Origin: Rubripirellula amarantea
GTDB taxonomy: Bacteria; Planctomycetota; Planctomycetia; Pirellulales; Pirellulaceae
Assembly (NCBI RefSeq): GCF_007859865.1
Contig: NZ_SJPI01000003.1
Coordinates: 919,406-983,405 of the forward strand
Direction: 5' to 3'
DNA length: 64,000 nucleotides
The translations under genes were made by a program, and so were the position numbers. Shown piece by piece: positions 8,719 through 18,578 of the stretch (the first letter of the stretch is position 1; the number at the start of each line of letters is the position of its first letter). The notes under the pieces are model-generated. The model saw only the letters and a program-made list of their open reading frames with translations, searched no databases and was not told where the DNA came from.

Positions 8719-9492
8719 ATGAACGACCGACGCGAAACCATAAGAATGTTGGCTGCATTGACCGTTTCCGCGAGCATCGGAGGTTCCACTGCCGCGAAAA
8801 TCGCAAAGTCCGATGATCTTACTGCGGACGGCTCCGCAGCAGACGCCTTTGAAGTGGTGTCGGTAGAACCATCGAACTTCGTTCTGCACGGTCTGGAACT
8901 GCAAAGCTTGATCGACGCCGAACGCTCATGGACAAAGCTCCGGGGCCCTCGTTACTTTTCTCAGTCCGTTTCGAGGCCCAAGCACGTCTCAAGTCACCCG
9001 AACGAATTTCAACTTTGGTACGAAATCTCAGATCCGAAACCTCCGTCCAAGAAAACGCTTCGCTTTCGTGACCCCCACAACTCTAACGAAGCGATCACGG
9101 TGCAAGTCGGTGACCCGGCCTTTTTCCTTTCTCCTTCCCAGAAACTTACTTCGGGTCTCCCAACTAAGATCCCAGCAAATCTAAACCTGATGAAAGCCTA
9201 TCGGGTAACCAACACCACGCCGGCGAAGAAGCAAACCGAGGTCGAAATTGAAACTTCCTGGGGACCAACAACACGTAAATTGGATCATCCGATCTTTGTT
9301 TGCATCGCGTGCGAGGAATGGCACCACGAACAACACATGCCTATTAAGGACGACACTCGATATCAACTTGTTTACGCGTCCAAGGAGGTTGAAATTTCAG
9401 ACCAAACGAGCGTTATCGACCAGTTTGGCTTGAACAAGTTAACGGTGTCATCCGCAGGATGGGTGTCATTTGAAGCGGCGCTAACGGAATAA
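8719..9492 (+). CDS. Secreted protein of unknown function, possible Tat substrate
   Basis: About 257 residues from the ATG at 8719; an upstream in-frame GTG at 8653 is less likely. The N-terminus NDRRETIRMLAALTVSASIGGS has a twin arginine followed by a hydrophobic stretch, resembling a Tat signal. The mature protein has beta-rich segments, a KTLRFRDPHNSNEAITVQVGDPAFFLSP segment and a late IFVCIACEEWHHEQHMP segment with Cys and His residues that could bind metal. I do not recognise the family. It is followed by a hairpin shared with the convergent fasciclin gene. Confidence 0.65.
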   Translation: MNDRRETIRMLAALTVSASIGGSTAAKIAKSDDLTADGSAADAFEVVSVEPSNFVLHGLELQSLIDAERSWTKLRGPRYFSQSVSRPKHVSSHPNEFQLWYEISDPKPPSKKTLRFRDPHNSNEAITVQVGDPAFFLSPSQKLTSGLPTKIPANLNLMKAYRVTNTTPAKKQTEVEIETSWGPTTRKLDHPIFVCIACEEWHHEQHMPIKDDTRYQLVYASKEVEISDQTSVIDQFGLNKLTVSSAGWVSFEAALTE

Positions 9493-9526
9493 AAAATGTC
9501 GAAGTTGGAAAAACCAACTTCGACAT
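9491..9526 (-). terminator. Rho-independent terminator between convergent genes
   Basis: A perfect 13-bp stem (9496-9508 with 9514-9526) closes a five-base loop. On the minus strand it is followed by a run of six T (complement of 9491-9496), so it ends the fasciclin transcript. No T run follows on the plus strand. Confidence 0.85.
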
Positions 9527-9600
9527 GAGTGTTCGTATCGTATCGCAAGGTATTGTCGTGCTGAGTCATAGACTAAGAATCGACAATTGTTGTTCGACAC

Positions 9601-10098
9601 TTACTCTGGCATGATTACCTTGTCGATGACGTGGATGACTCCGTTCTTGCTATTGATGTCTGTCTTGATCACCTTCGCGTTGTTGATCATGACATCACTA
9701 CCTTCGACTTTGATGTCAATGGTTGAACCTTCTACCGTTTTGGCTTCGGTCAACCCAACGACGTCCTTCGCCATTACTTTTCCGGAAACGACGTGATAGG
9801 TCAAAATCTTGACCAACTTCGCTTTATTCTCTGGCTTCAATAGGCTTTCCACCGTTCCATCAGGAAGCGCTGCGAACGCTTCGTTGGTTGGTGCGAACAC
9901 GGTAAACGGACCTTCGCCCGACAACGTGTCCACCAACCCGGCTGCTTTGACGGCTGCCACCAAAGTCGTGAACTGTTCACCAGCAACCGCATTTTCCACA
10001 ACTGTCTTGTCGCAGGTGCCACAACCAGCTTGTGCCGATTGAACACTCATCGAGACAACAACGAGAGCTGCCAACATCATCCCACCAAACTTACGCAT
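9601..10098 (-). CDS. Fasciclin (FAS1) domain protein, secreted
   Basis: A 165-residue protein with a signal peptide ([24 protein letters not shown]) and one complete FAS1 domain: [17 protein letters not shown], then the H1 box [30 protein letters not shown] and the closing box [16 protein letters not shown]1 domains mediate cell adhesion or, in some bacteria, stress-related surface functions. A CGTC pair just after the signal could form a disulfide. A GGAG Shine-Dalgarno-like sequence lies about seven bases before the ATG, unusual in this window. The gene is monocistronic, ended by the hairpin at 9491-9526. Confidence 0.93.
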   Translation of the reverse strand: MRKFGGMMLAALVVVSMSVQSAQAGCGTCDKTVVENAVAGEQFTTLVAAVKAAGLVDTLSGEGPFTVFAPTNEAFAALPDGTVESLLKPENKAKLVKILTYHVVSGKVMAKDVVGLTEAKTVEGSTIDIKVEGSDVMINNAKVIKTDINSKNGVIHVIDKVIMPE

Positions 10099-10317
10099 CT
10101 TAGATTCTCCGAGTAAAACACTAACGTCACCGCTTTAGTTTCCCACGCTGGAAAGACACTCGAACTCGAAACAATCGAGTTCGCGAACGGCTCAGTGATA
10201 GAATTGTCTTCACGGATCAATTGTCAGAGGCTGGCAAGTGCTAAGTGAAATTTTTTTCCAGATGCATCTCAACCGTTCGCCGCTCTAACGGAAAGTTGAG
10301 CGTGCGAATCAACAGGC

Positions 10318-12486
10318 TTATTCCTTTGGCCATGCGGATTCGAGTTGATGGACTTGCAAGCTCGACAACGTTGCTTCACCACCGATGGCAAACGCTTCGA
10401 GCAACGAAAACGGCCCCACGGTCTTGTTGCGTTCGGTAATGGTTGTGGCTCCATCATTCACCCACACTTCAAGTTGAGATCGGTCAACGAGAACCCGCAA
10501 CGTCACAGTCTTGTCCACCATGTTGGCGGTGACGCCCATGACCGTTTCGTCTTGGGCGTTGAACACAATTTCGTTGTTCCCCATTCGCAAGCCGACCTGC
10601 TGCGAATTCCCGATTTCGAAGGTGGCCTCGACGTCATATAGCTCGCCATCAAGTTGCAACGAGAATGATTGCTCTGGTGTCAGTGACTTCGCGACTGCGG
10701 TTTGCTTGCCCGTGTAGATGCTTTCGATTTCTTTGACGGGTTTCGAGAACAGCCGGATGCCCTCCGGGGTTGTTCGAAGAGTTAGTTCATGGGGGAACGT
10801 AAACGCTTGATTGAATGGCATGCCGGGCATCTCAATACGCGACCAACCAATCAGAATCCTTCGATTGTCCGGAGCATTGTCGAATGTCTGAGATGCATAG
10901 ATGTTGCCATGGAACAATTGAAGCTTTGAATCGTCTTCCGGCGTGAACGACTTACCGTCGAAGTCGCCCAAGACGTATTTACCATCGGCGGCGAAGGTAA
11001 CCCAGCGAGTGTTATTCGCATCTCCGTCCACGGCCAACTCAAACAATTCAGGACACTCGTAGTAACCCGACAAGTGACTTTGCGGAGACCAATCTTTCAA
11101 ATTGGTGGACGTGTAAAACGACGTCCTTTGTCCCTGACCTTCGGTTTCGTCGTAGACCACCATCGCCCAATGTCCACCGAGTTGCTCGGCAGTCTCATCA
11201 AGTGGTCGATCGGTATCGTCATAGGCATACCAAATCACTTTCGGATCCCGGCCCTTGTGTTGGATAATCGGATTGCCCTCATACCACGAGAAGGTCCGTC
11301 CTCGATCTCGGCTGTACACAACAGCTTCACCTGCGCCGGTGTCGGTTAGAAACGCAACCAAGACATCTTCATCTCCCTCTTTCCATCCTGCGGTGTTCTT
11401 GAAGTCCACCGTCGCGCCGCCAGAAAAGCAGGCCCCGGTCGCCATCGTTTCAGGAAACAAAACGTTTGGCAATTGTTCCCAGTGAACCAAGTCTTTGCTA
11501 ACAGCATGGCCCCACGTCATGTTTCCCCAGTTCCAACCAACGGGATTGTGCTGGAAATACAAGTGCCATTCGCCGTCAAGGAACACCATTCCGTTGGGAT
11601 CATTGTTCCAGCCCACCTTTTGAGAGAAGTGAAACTGCGGCCTTAAGGGTTCTTTGTAGAACTGTTGACTCCCAGGCACTTCCGCTGACATGGCGACTAA
11701 ATCAAAGACATCTGGACGAACACGTTCCGCACGCACCACGGCTTCTTGTCCAGCGTACGCATCCATCGAGAAGTACGCGTACCAATCTACGGATTCGGGA
11801 GTCATCGCTAGCTCGGTGGTATAGTGCCGTACGGGCTTACCGTTGACTGAGACTTCGAGCGTCACCTTTTCGCCGCCGTTTTGGATTGGAATAATCAGGT
11901 AGGGTTGATCCACCACAATCGACTTCTGCATCGGCACGCGACTCGGGCGATGATCCGATTGAACGATTTGGTCAACATTGATATGCCCCCAGCCGCCCAC
12001 GGCATCGTCGATGATCTCAATCACTAGTGTCTGCCCCTGCAGGTCACTGACATCCCAGAACCCTTGCGACAATGCCTCGCTTCCTCCCGGTTCAACATTA
12101 GTGCCGGTCGCTTCACGAACCACCTTACCGTCATGCAGAAGTCGCATCCCAGTCTTGCCAGGAAAACCGCCGCCGCCAATCAAGAATGTGATATAGGGCT
12201 GCGATAGTTTGAACTCTGCCGACGTCAGCGTGCCTTTGGACTTATCGCCGCCTAGAAACGAATTGACGAGTCCCTTTCCTTTAAATCCGCTGACCTTCAT
12301 CTGACCCGGCAGCGTTCCCTTGGCCGGACCAGTTCCGAATGCGTTCCCCGTTACGGTCCAGTTGCCGTAGCTGTCTGTTTCAAAATCAGCAATCACGAGG
12401 TCTTCGCCGGACACGCCCGCCGATAATAGGGGACTAGGCAGCAGCGTTAGCAATAGCAGCACGAACATTACAGGGTGCGTATTCAT
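10318..12486 (-). CDS. Glycoside hydrolase family 32 (exo-levanase / inulinase type), secreted
   Basis: About 722 residues from the ATG at 12486; the frame extends to a TTG at 12501. A signal peptide is followed by a beta-sandwich N-terminal region (DFETDSYGNWTVTGNAFG) seen in SacC-type levanases, then the five-bladed GH32 catalytic domain. Visible catalytic motifs are WNNDPNG (nucleophile Asp near 296), GRDPKV (transition-state Asp) and YYECPELF (acid/base Glu), then a C-terminal sandwich with DRSQLEVWVNDG. GH32 enzymes hydrolyse beta-fructans or sucrose. The sugar porter gene is 54 bp upstream in the same direction, preceded by a PAS-AraC regulator, so this is probably a fructan or fructose use operon. 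Confidence 0.93.
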   Translation of the reverse strand: MNTHPVMFVLLLLTLLPSPLLSAGVSGEDLVIADFETDSYGNWTVTGNAFGTGPAKGTLPGQMKVSGFKGKGLVNSFLGGDKSKGTLTSAEFKLSQPYITFLIGGGGFPGKTGMRLLHDGKVVREATGTNVEPGGSEALSQGFWDVSDLQGQTLVIEIIDDAVGGWGHINVDQIVQSDHRPSRVPMQKSIVVDQPYLIIPIQNGGEKVTLEVSVNGKPVRHYTTELAMTPESVDWYAYFSMDAYAGQEAVVRAERVRPDVFDLVAMSAEVPGSQQFYKEPLRPQFHFSQKVGWNNDPNGMVFLDGEWHLYFQHNPVGWNWGNMTWGHAVSKDLVHWEQLPNVLFPETMATGACFSGGATVDFKNTAGWKEGDEDVLVAFLTDTGAGEAVVYSRDRGRTFSWYEGNPIIQHKGRDPKVIWYAYDDTDRPLDETAEQLGGHWAMVVYDETEGQGQRTSFYTSTNLKDWSPQSHLSGYYECPELFELAVDGDANNTRWVTFAADGKYVLGDFDGKSFTPEDDSKLQLFHGNIYASQTFDNAPDNRRILIGWSRIEMPGMPFNQAFTFPHELTLRTTPEGIRLFSKPVKEIESIYTGKQTAVAKSLTPEQSFSLQLDGELYDVEATFEIGNSQQVGLRMGNNEIVFNAQDETVMGVTANMVDKTVTLRVLVDRSQLEVWVNDGATTITERNKTVGPFSLLEAFAIGGEATLSSLQVHQLESAWPKE

Positions 12487-12540
12487 TGTAAAAACATCCA
12501 AGAAATAAACGGTCGTAAAACGGACTCAGCAAGAGAATGC

Positions 12541-14160
12541 TTAGGAAGCGAGTTCGCGAATCCCTAGCTTGGCTTCCATGTCCTCCAATGGAACGCCCTT
12601 CGTTTCGGGGACTAATGTCGCGACCCAAACTAATTGCAGCACCATCATGAAGCAGAAAAATCCAAATACGTATCCAGGTGCGAACGTGTTGATCATCCAA
12701 GGAAAAACCATCGTCAACAAGGCCGCGAAAATCCAATGCGTAAAGCTGCCAAGTGACTGGCCGGCTGCACGATGCCGATTGGGGAATATCTCGCTGATCA
12801 GAACCCAAATCACCGCACCTTGACCAACCGCGTGAGCGGCAATGAACGAAAAGATGCAGATCATCACAACGTTGCCTCCCGACCCGGATTGTTGGGCAGC
12901 CACATCCATGGCTGCGGTCGTTCGCTCGTTCAGTTCATCCTGGGGAGTGCTTTCGCCAACGGCATACTGGCCCGCATCCATTTGGTTACTTGCGAGCGAG
13001 TCGAGATACTTTTCGACCGCCCCGGAAAGTTGCGAGCTCAAGCTAGAGACATCGTCGAGGTCAGGATTGGGTAGAGCTTGGACCTTTGCAAGACTGCCAC
13101 TAGCCGACTGAACTGACATCGCCGCATTTGCGACTTCAAACGCCGGTGCGTGCGCAAGAAAAGTCCACGCGCAAATGCCCAACGATGCGATGTACCCGAA
13201 GGATCCCACATACAGCAGCGCCCGTCTTCCCATTCGGTCAATCAAGTACAAACCGAGAAACGTGAACAACAGGTTGGTGACCCCGATACCAATCGAATTT
13301 AACAGCGAAGCGTTTTCCCCGAGTCCGGCCAACTGAAAGATTCGCGGCGCAAAATAAAGAATCGCATTGATGCCCGAGAGTTGATTAAAAAACGCAACCA
13401 TGAAGGCAAGCAATATTGGTGTCTTCAATCGCCAAGTCCAAAACGGCTCTTGGCTGCCATCGCCTCCCGATTCAAACGCCGACTTTTCAATTTCATCGGC
13501 GAGTTTCTGAATCTCCGCTTCGCTAGCGTTTTCGTTGACCTGACGCAGCACACTAACAGCCGCAGCTCGATCAGATCTCTTAGCGATCAACCATCGTGGA
13601 CTCTGCGGTATCCCCCAACACATCACCGTGTAGATGATCGCAGGCAAAGCTTCGATTCCGAGCATCCAACGCCAAGCGTCCACCTGAACAAATCGTCCGA
13701 TCAGATAGTTGGAAAGGAACGCGATCAATATTCCCAGCACAATATTGAACTGGAACATCCCCGCCAATCGACCGCGACGCTCCGGTGGCGCGATCTCAGA
13801 GATGTACAGCGGCGCCGTCACCGTCGAGATACCAACGCCAAGTCCACCTATGAACCTTGCGATCATGAACGAATACTCATCCGTCGCCATACCAGACCAC
13901 ACCGCTGATATCGTGTAGAGCGCCCCAATCGAAATCAGCGTTCGCTTGCGGCCCCAGCGATCCGTGGGAATTCCACCGACTAATGATCCAAGTACCGTGC
14001 CCCACAACGCCATGCTGATCGCAAGTCCATGCATTGCATTGTCGAGGCCCCACAAGCTTTGAATGGTTTTCTCGGCACCTGATATGACGACTGTATCGAA
14101 ACCAAACAAGAAACCCGCTAACGCGGCGGACAATGACCAAAAGAAGACCTTGCTTTGCAT
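12541..14160 (-). CDS. MFS sugar porter, probably fructose or fructo-oligosaccharide uptake
   Basis: About 539 residues from the ATG at 14160 (a GTG lies two codons upstream). It has the sugar porter family signatures: GFDTVVISGAEKTIQ in helix 1, DRWGRKRTL between helices 2 and 3, PPERRGRLAGMFQ, PQSPRWL before the central loop, DRMGRRALLYVG and PETKGVPLEDME at the C-terminus; about twelve helices. An 80-residue insertion rich in Ala, Ser and Gln (about residues 335-420) lies between helices 8 and 10 and is unusual for the family. Gene order with GH32 suggests import of sugars released outside the cytoplasm. Substrate specificity is inferred. Confidence 0.92.
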   Translation of the reverse strand: MQSKVFFWSLSAALAGFLFGFDTVVISGAEKTIQSLWGLDNAMHGLAISMALWGTVLGSLVGGIPTDRWGRKRTLISIGALYTISAVWSGMATDEYSFMIARFIGGLGVGISTVTAPLYISEIAPPERRGRLAGMFQFNIVLGILIAFLSNYLIGRFVQVDAWRWMLGIEALPAIIYTVMCWGIPQSPRWLIAKRSDRAAAVSVLRQVNENASEAEIQKLADEIEKSAFESGGDGSQEPFWTWRLKTPILLAFMVAFFNQLSGINAILYFAPRIFQLAGLGENASLLNSIGIGVTNLLFTFLGLYLIDRMGRRALLYVGSFGYIASLGICAWTFLAHAPAFEVANAAMSVQSASGSLAKVQALPNPDLDDVSSLSSQLSGAVEKYLDSLASNQMDAGQYAVGESTPQDELNERTTAAMDVAAQQSGSGGNVVMICIFSFIAAHAVGQGAVIWVLISEIFPNRHRAAGQSLGSFTHWIFAALLTMVFPWMINTFAPGYVFGFFCFMMVLQLVWVATLVPETKGVPLEDMEAKLGIRELAS

Positions 14161-14166
14161 TCTCAC

Positions 14167-14496
14167 CCACCATACCTAACTGCATTGCTCGAACCAAAAA
14201 GCTCGGTGCTCGTTGTTGTCTGCAGACCAACCGAAATGTAGTTTCAGCAAAACACTGATGTAGCGTGCTTACCGTGGCAACAATTGACTGATGGAGCGAG
14301 CATCCGGACTTAGCCTACGATAGCGACCGATCACGCTCGGTGCTTGACGAGGCTTCAGCACTAGCAAAAAAATCTCACACAAACGAAAGCGTGAGATAGA
14401 AAATGCGGAAACAAACTTACGATTTCAATCCGCAAACCCATTAGTATTTGGCGGGGCTAAGCAGAAAAGCCATCTCGCTTCGAATCGCTAGTCATC
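14167..14496. other. Regulator-transporter intergenic region
   Basis: 330 bases between the AraC regulator stop and the porter start, both on the minus strand. It contains the regulator's terminator hairpin (14366-14397) and then about 200 bases that should carry the promoter and operator of the porter-GH32 operon. No ORF seen. Confidence 0.5.
14366..14397 (-). terminator. Rho-independent terminator of the AraC-type gene
   Basis: A 7-bp stem (14372-14378 with 14391-14397, ATCTCAC/GTGAGAT) is followed on the minus strand by a run of seven T (complement of 14366-14372), about 100 bases after the regulator stop codon. Confidence 0.75.
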
Positions 14497-15228
14497 CTAA
14501 CGTCGATATTGCGAAGGAGAGGTATTCATGATTCGCTTGAACGTACGATTGAAATGCGAGTGGTCGTAGAAACCGCACTGCAATGCGATATCAGAAATCG
14601 ACGCGTCACCTTCTCGCAACATCCTTGCCGCGTTTTCAACCCGTATACGCATCAAGTATTGCCGAGGCGAGGCCCCAAAAGCTCGACGGAACCGACGCTC
14701 GAACTGGCTCACCGAAAGCCCAGATGTCTTGGCCAGCGACTCGGTGGTCAATGGCTTGGCGAAATCCTTGTGCAAAGACTCGATAACGTTTTCGAATGCA
14801 GCAGCAGTGCCGCTGCGCTCACGCATCTGCTCGACCTGGTACGAGAACCCAGCGATTCCAATCACTTTGCCCTTGCGGTTGCGTAGTGGCACCTTGGTTG
14901 TCATCACCAATCGTGGCGACCCTTCCGCTTCAGGTGCACTTTCCATCCGCCCCACGATCGGTTCGCCAGCGTCCATTACCGCGCGATCGTCAGCCTGATA
15001 TTCATCCGCTCGTTGTTTGGGAAAAAAATCGTGGTCGGTCTTGCCGATCGCAGCGTTCTGATCCGTGACACCGCAATATTCGCAGCCTCTTTGATTGAGC
15101 ATCACAAAACGCCCCCGACGATCTTTCACGAAGAACGAAACCCCGGGCATAAAATCAAAAAGCGAGAAAATCTGCTCTGAGGGATCGAGTTGGCTCAAAA
15201 AATCTCGCTGCACACCGGTACTTTCCAT
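14497..15228 (-). CDS. AraC-family transcriptional regulator with N-terminal PAS domain
   Basis: A 243-residue protein. Residues about 15-130 form a PAS fold (FSLFDFMPGVSFFVKD, LNQRGCEYCGV, IGKTDHDFFPKQRADEY, VPLRNRKGKVIGIAGFS). Residues about 150-243 are an AraC/XylS DNA-binding domain with both helix-turn-helix motifs: LSVSQFERRFRRAFG and ISDIALQCGFYDHSHFNRTFKR, ending PSQYRR. PAS plus AraC in planctomycetes usually sits beside sugar utilisation genes. It lies upstream of the porter/GH32 genes in the same orientation and is divergent from the DUF1553 gene with only 61 bp between, so it may control both. The ligand of the PAS domain is unknown. Confidence 0.9.
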   Translation of the reverse strand: MESTGVQRDFLSQLDPSEQIFSLFDFMPGVSFFVKDRRGRFVMLNQRGCEYCGVTDQNAAIGKTDHDFFPKQRADEYQADDRAVMDAGEPIVGRMESAPEAEGSPRLVMTTKVPLRNRKGKVIGIAGFSYQVEQMRERSGTAAAFENVIESLHKDFAKPLTTESLAKTSGLSVSQFERRFRRAFGASPRQYLMRIRVENAARMLREGDASISDIALQCGFYDHSHFNRTFKRIMNTSPSQYRR

Positions 15229-15289
15229 GCCTTGTTTTTACACGCATTTGCAGAGATTGTCCAAGACATAGTGAGCCAGACCGCTCAGA

Positions 15290-18200
15290 ATGTCGGGCAT
15301 GAAAAGAATAATCATCACCTTCGTTGTCGGCGGACTGCTCTTCGTTCAACTTCCGATCTCCCGGTTAGCCGCTGAAGACGCCTCGACAATCGACCAAGAC
15401 AACACGATTCGGACCTCGCTGGCTCCGGTCGACTTCAATCGAGACGTTCGTCCCATCCTTTCGGACAAGTGTTTTTTTTGCCATGGTCCGGACGAGGAAA
15501 ATCGAAAAGCCGACCTGCGTTTGGACGTTCGCGAAGATGCCGAGTACGTCTTCGATTCCGGTGACTTTATCGACCGGATTCACAACGACGATCGCGACTT
15601 GGTGATGCCGCCACCGCAAACCAATTTGACGCTAACCGAAGATGAAAAGGAAACGTTGGCGGCTTGGATCGACCAAGGGTTTCCGTATGCGAATCATTGG
15701 GCATTCACCCTATTGCCTGAAAAGATCGATGTCCCAACTTGCGAAAACAAAATTTGGTGCAAGCAGCCCCTGGACGCGTTTGTTCTTCATCAGATCGAAG
15801 CAGCCCAGATGCAACCCAGCCCGCCTACGGACCCGTTACGTTGGTTGCGTCGGGTGTCACTCGACCTGAGCGGTTTGCCTCCGACGCCTGATGAGATCGC
15901 GGATTTCGAACGCTCTCTAACGCAAGACGTTGATGCTGCTTTCGAAGATGTCGTCGATCGATTGCTTGAGTCGCCGACGTTTGGTGAACACATGGCCGTG
16001 GCTTGGCTCGACGCGTCTCGCTATGCAGATTCGTATGGCTATCAATCCGACAAACTCAACACTCAGTGGCCTTATCGCGATTGGGTCGTCAAAGCGTTCA
16101 ACGACAACTTGCCTTACGACGAATTCTTAACGTGGCAACTCGCCGGCGATATGTTCGACAATCCAACTGAGGAGCAAAAACTAGCCACCGCGTTTAATCG
16201 AATCCATCGCCTCAACAATGAAGGGGGCGCCGTGTTCGAGGAGTGGCGGATTGAGAACGTTGCTGATCGAGTCCACACGTTCGGCACTGCGGTACTTGGA
16301 CTCACCATGGAATGCTGTCGGTGTCATGACCATAAGTACGATCCGATTTCGATGCGAGACTATTACTCGTTGTCCGCATTCTTCAACTCGATTGATGAAA
16401 GTGGCGTCTACGACCGCACCGAGAAGGTCCCCAGCCCCACTTTGTTGCTGCCTACAAAAGAGCAGCGAGATGCCCTAGCCAAATCCGCTCTGACTCTTGA
16501 AATGTTGGAAGCTCAGTACGCAAGCGTTATTGAGTCTGCCAAGCCCCGCTTCGAAACCTGGAAAACATCACTCAAGGATGAATTGACCAGCCCCGACTTA
16601 AGATTGGCACTTGCGTTTGACCAAGACTTCGACAACGCAATCAAGGACGTCTATCATCCATCCGAATCCGACCGTTCATGGACGAAGATGCCAGAGTTGG
16701 TTCCTGTAACTGACTCTTCCATCCCTGCGTTGGATCCGCGTTCCGCCAGCGATCATCGCAAGACGGATCAACCAATCCAAAGGCGGGCAATGAAAACCGA
16801 CGGCGAACGCGGTGTAACCACGAAGGGCATCGAACCATTCGACCGTTGGAAACCCTTCAGCGTCATCGTCACGTTTAAACAAGAAAAACAGTCTCCTCTT
16901 CGTAGCCTGATCGTCCATCATACGCGCGGCACCGATTGCGGATACAACGGTTGGGACTTAACGGTCGTGGATGGCCATCTCGAATCAAGGATGTATCGAC
17001 ACTGGCCGGGCAACGCGATTGGTGTTCGTTCGGTCGAGAAAATAGAGCCTCACCAGTGGCATCAGGTCACGGCAACTTACGACGGGTCGTCCCGCGCCGC
17101 CGGGTTGAAATTGTTTGTCGGTGGAAAGCCTTTATCGACCGAAGTACTACGTGACAAAGTCATGAAGTCGGCAAACGTGGTCGTTGATCACGGTGGTGAA
17201 TTCGTCGTCGGCCAGCGGTTCCGTGCTCGCGGACTTGCCGATGGGCTTATCGACGACGTGCGAGTTTATGACCGAGCGTTAAGCAAGAACGAACTTGAAT
17301 CATTTGCGTCGGGAACACCGATCGACGCGGATTTCGAGTACTACGTTTCGGCAGTTGACGACGAAGCTCGTGCTGCAATGCAACAGTTGACGGAAGCTCG
17401 TCATGCCTACGTGATGGCAGAAGAAGTGATGAACGAGATTCCCATCATGGAAGAGATGGATGAACCCCGGCCGACTCATGTTCTTGCCCGAGGACAATAC
17501 GATGCTCCCACCAGTGACGAGACGCTGGTTCCTCGAGATACCTTCCAAGAGTTTGCTTTGCCCTTTCCCGAGGACGCTCCTCGAGATCGACTTGGCTTGG
17601 CTGCATGGGTAACGGATCCAGCCAATCCATTAACGGCTCGTGTGGCGGTCAACCGTTTATGGGGCAACTTCTTTACCGAACCACTAGTCCGCACCCCTGA
17701 GAACTTTGGCTTGCAGGGTGAGTTGCCGACTCATCCCGAGTTGCTTGACTATCTGTCTCGCGATTTCATCAGTAGCGGCTGGGACATCAAACGGATGTGC
17801 CGCAGCATTGTGATGTCAGCAACTTATCAGCAAGATTCCGCAGCAACACCAGAATCTCTTGAGCATGACCCAACCAACCGCCTGCTAGCTCGGGGACCAG
17901 CACACCGACTGTCCGCTGAACAAATTCGCGATTTGACTTTGCGGGCGTCCGGTCTGCTAAACCCAGAGCGCGGTGGTCCACCGGTTTCTCCCTACCAACC
18001 CGGCGAAGATCTCTGGCGAGAAGCAAACGGGATGTCGCCACCCTACCAGCAGTCTGTTGGCGAAGCTCTTTACCGCCGTTCGCTTTATTCGGTTTGGAAA
18101 CGAACGGCACCACTACCCAACATGATGGCATTCGATACCACGTCGCGTGAGGTATGCACGGTCAAACGATCGCGAACGAACACACCGATGCAAGCGTTGG

Positions 18201-18523
18201 TACTGCTCAATGACATTCAGTTTGTCGAAGCCGCTCGAGAACTTGCTGAGCAAATTTCCAGCCTTGAATCCGACCAAGCCAAGATCGACAGTGCTTTTGT
18301 CCGGCTCACCAGTCGCCACGCGGACGATCAAGAACTTGAAGTGTTGCAGCAGTTGCTCGATGACGAACGCAAGTACTTCCTCGCCAATCCAGATTCGGCG
18401 AAACAGCTAACATCGATCGGGCAAAGCGAAATAGAAACCTCGATCGACGCCGTAGAATTGGCCGCGTTGACCACCATGTGCCAAGCAGTACTTAATCTCG
18501 ACGCCACGATTTGGAAACGCTAG
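15290..18523 (+). CDS. PSCyt1/DUF1549/LamG/DUF1553 secreted cytochrome-type protein
   Basis: A 1077-residue protein; the ATG at 15299 (fourth codon) is an equally good start. After the signal peptide comes a planctomycete cytochrome C domain with haem motif CFFCH (61-65) followed by [14 protein letters not shown]. Then DUF1549 ([51 protein letters not shown] region with [14 protein letters not shown]), a LamG/concanavalin-like sandwich ([32 protein letters not shown]) and DUF1553 at the C-terminus ([28 protein letters not shown]). The family is widespread in Pirellulaceae and its role is unproven. Same operon as the DUF1501 gene 55 bp downstream. Confidence 0.93.
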   Translation: MSGMKRIIITFVVGGLLFVQLPISRLAAEDASTIDQDNTIRTSLAPVDFNRDVRPILSDKCFFCHGPDEENRKADLRLDVREDAEYVFDSGDFIDRIHNDDRDLVMPPPQTNLTLTEDEKETLAAWIDQGFPYANHWAFTLLPEKIDVPTCENKIWCKQPLDAFVLHQIEAAQMQPSPPTDPLRWLRRVSLDLSGLPPTPDEIADFERSLTQDVDAAFEDVVDRLLESPTFGEHMAVAWLDASRYADSYGYQSDKLNTQWPYRDWVVKAFNDNLPYDEFLTWQLAGDMFDNPTEEQKLATAFNRIHRLNNEGGAVFEEWRIENVADRVHTFGTAVLGLTMECCRCHDHKYDPISMRDYYSLSAFFNSIDESGVYDRTEKVPSPTLLLPTKEQRDALAKSALTLEMLEAQYASVIESAKPRFETWKTSLKDELTSPDLRLALAFDQDFDNAIKDVYHPSESDRSWTKMPELVPVTDSSIPALDPRSASDHRKTDQPIQRRAMKTDGERGVTTKGIEPFDRWKPFSVIVTFKQEKQSPLRSLIVHHTRGTDCGYNGWDLTVVDGHLESRMYRHWPGNAIGVRSVEKIEPHQWHQVTATYDGSSRAAGLKLFVGGKPLSTEVLRDKVMKSANVVVDHGGEFVVGQRFRARGLADGLIDDVRVYDRALSKNELESFASGTPIDADFEYYVSAVDDEARAAMQQLTEARHAYVMAEEVMNEIPIMEEMDEPRPTHVLARGQYDAPTSDETLVPRDTFQEFALPFPEDAPRDRLGLAAWVTDPANPLTARVAVNRLWGNFFTEPLVRTPENFGLQGELPTHPELLDYLSRDFISSGWDIKRMCRSIVMSATYQQDSAATPESLEHDPTNRLLARGPAHRLSAEQIRDLTLRASGLLNPERGGPPVSPYQPGEDLWREANGMSPPYQQSVGEALYRRSLYSVWKRTAPLPNMMAFDTTSREVCTVKRSRTNTPMQALVLLNDIQFVEAARELAEQISSLESDQAKIDSAFVRLTSRHADDQELEVLQQLLDDERKYFLANPDSAKQLTSIGQSEIETSIDAVELAALTTMCQAVLNLDATIWKR

Positions 18524-18578
18524 CGACAGCTAGCGTCTCTTTGCACCCTATTCTTCCCCTCTATCCATTTGTAGCATC

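Noticed and set aside
18514..18533. GCTAGCG repeat at the DUF1553 stop
   Set aside because: Only seven to eight bases are shared, too short to count as a tandem repeat like the others.
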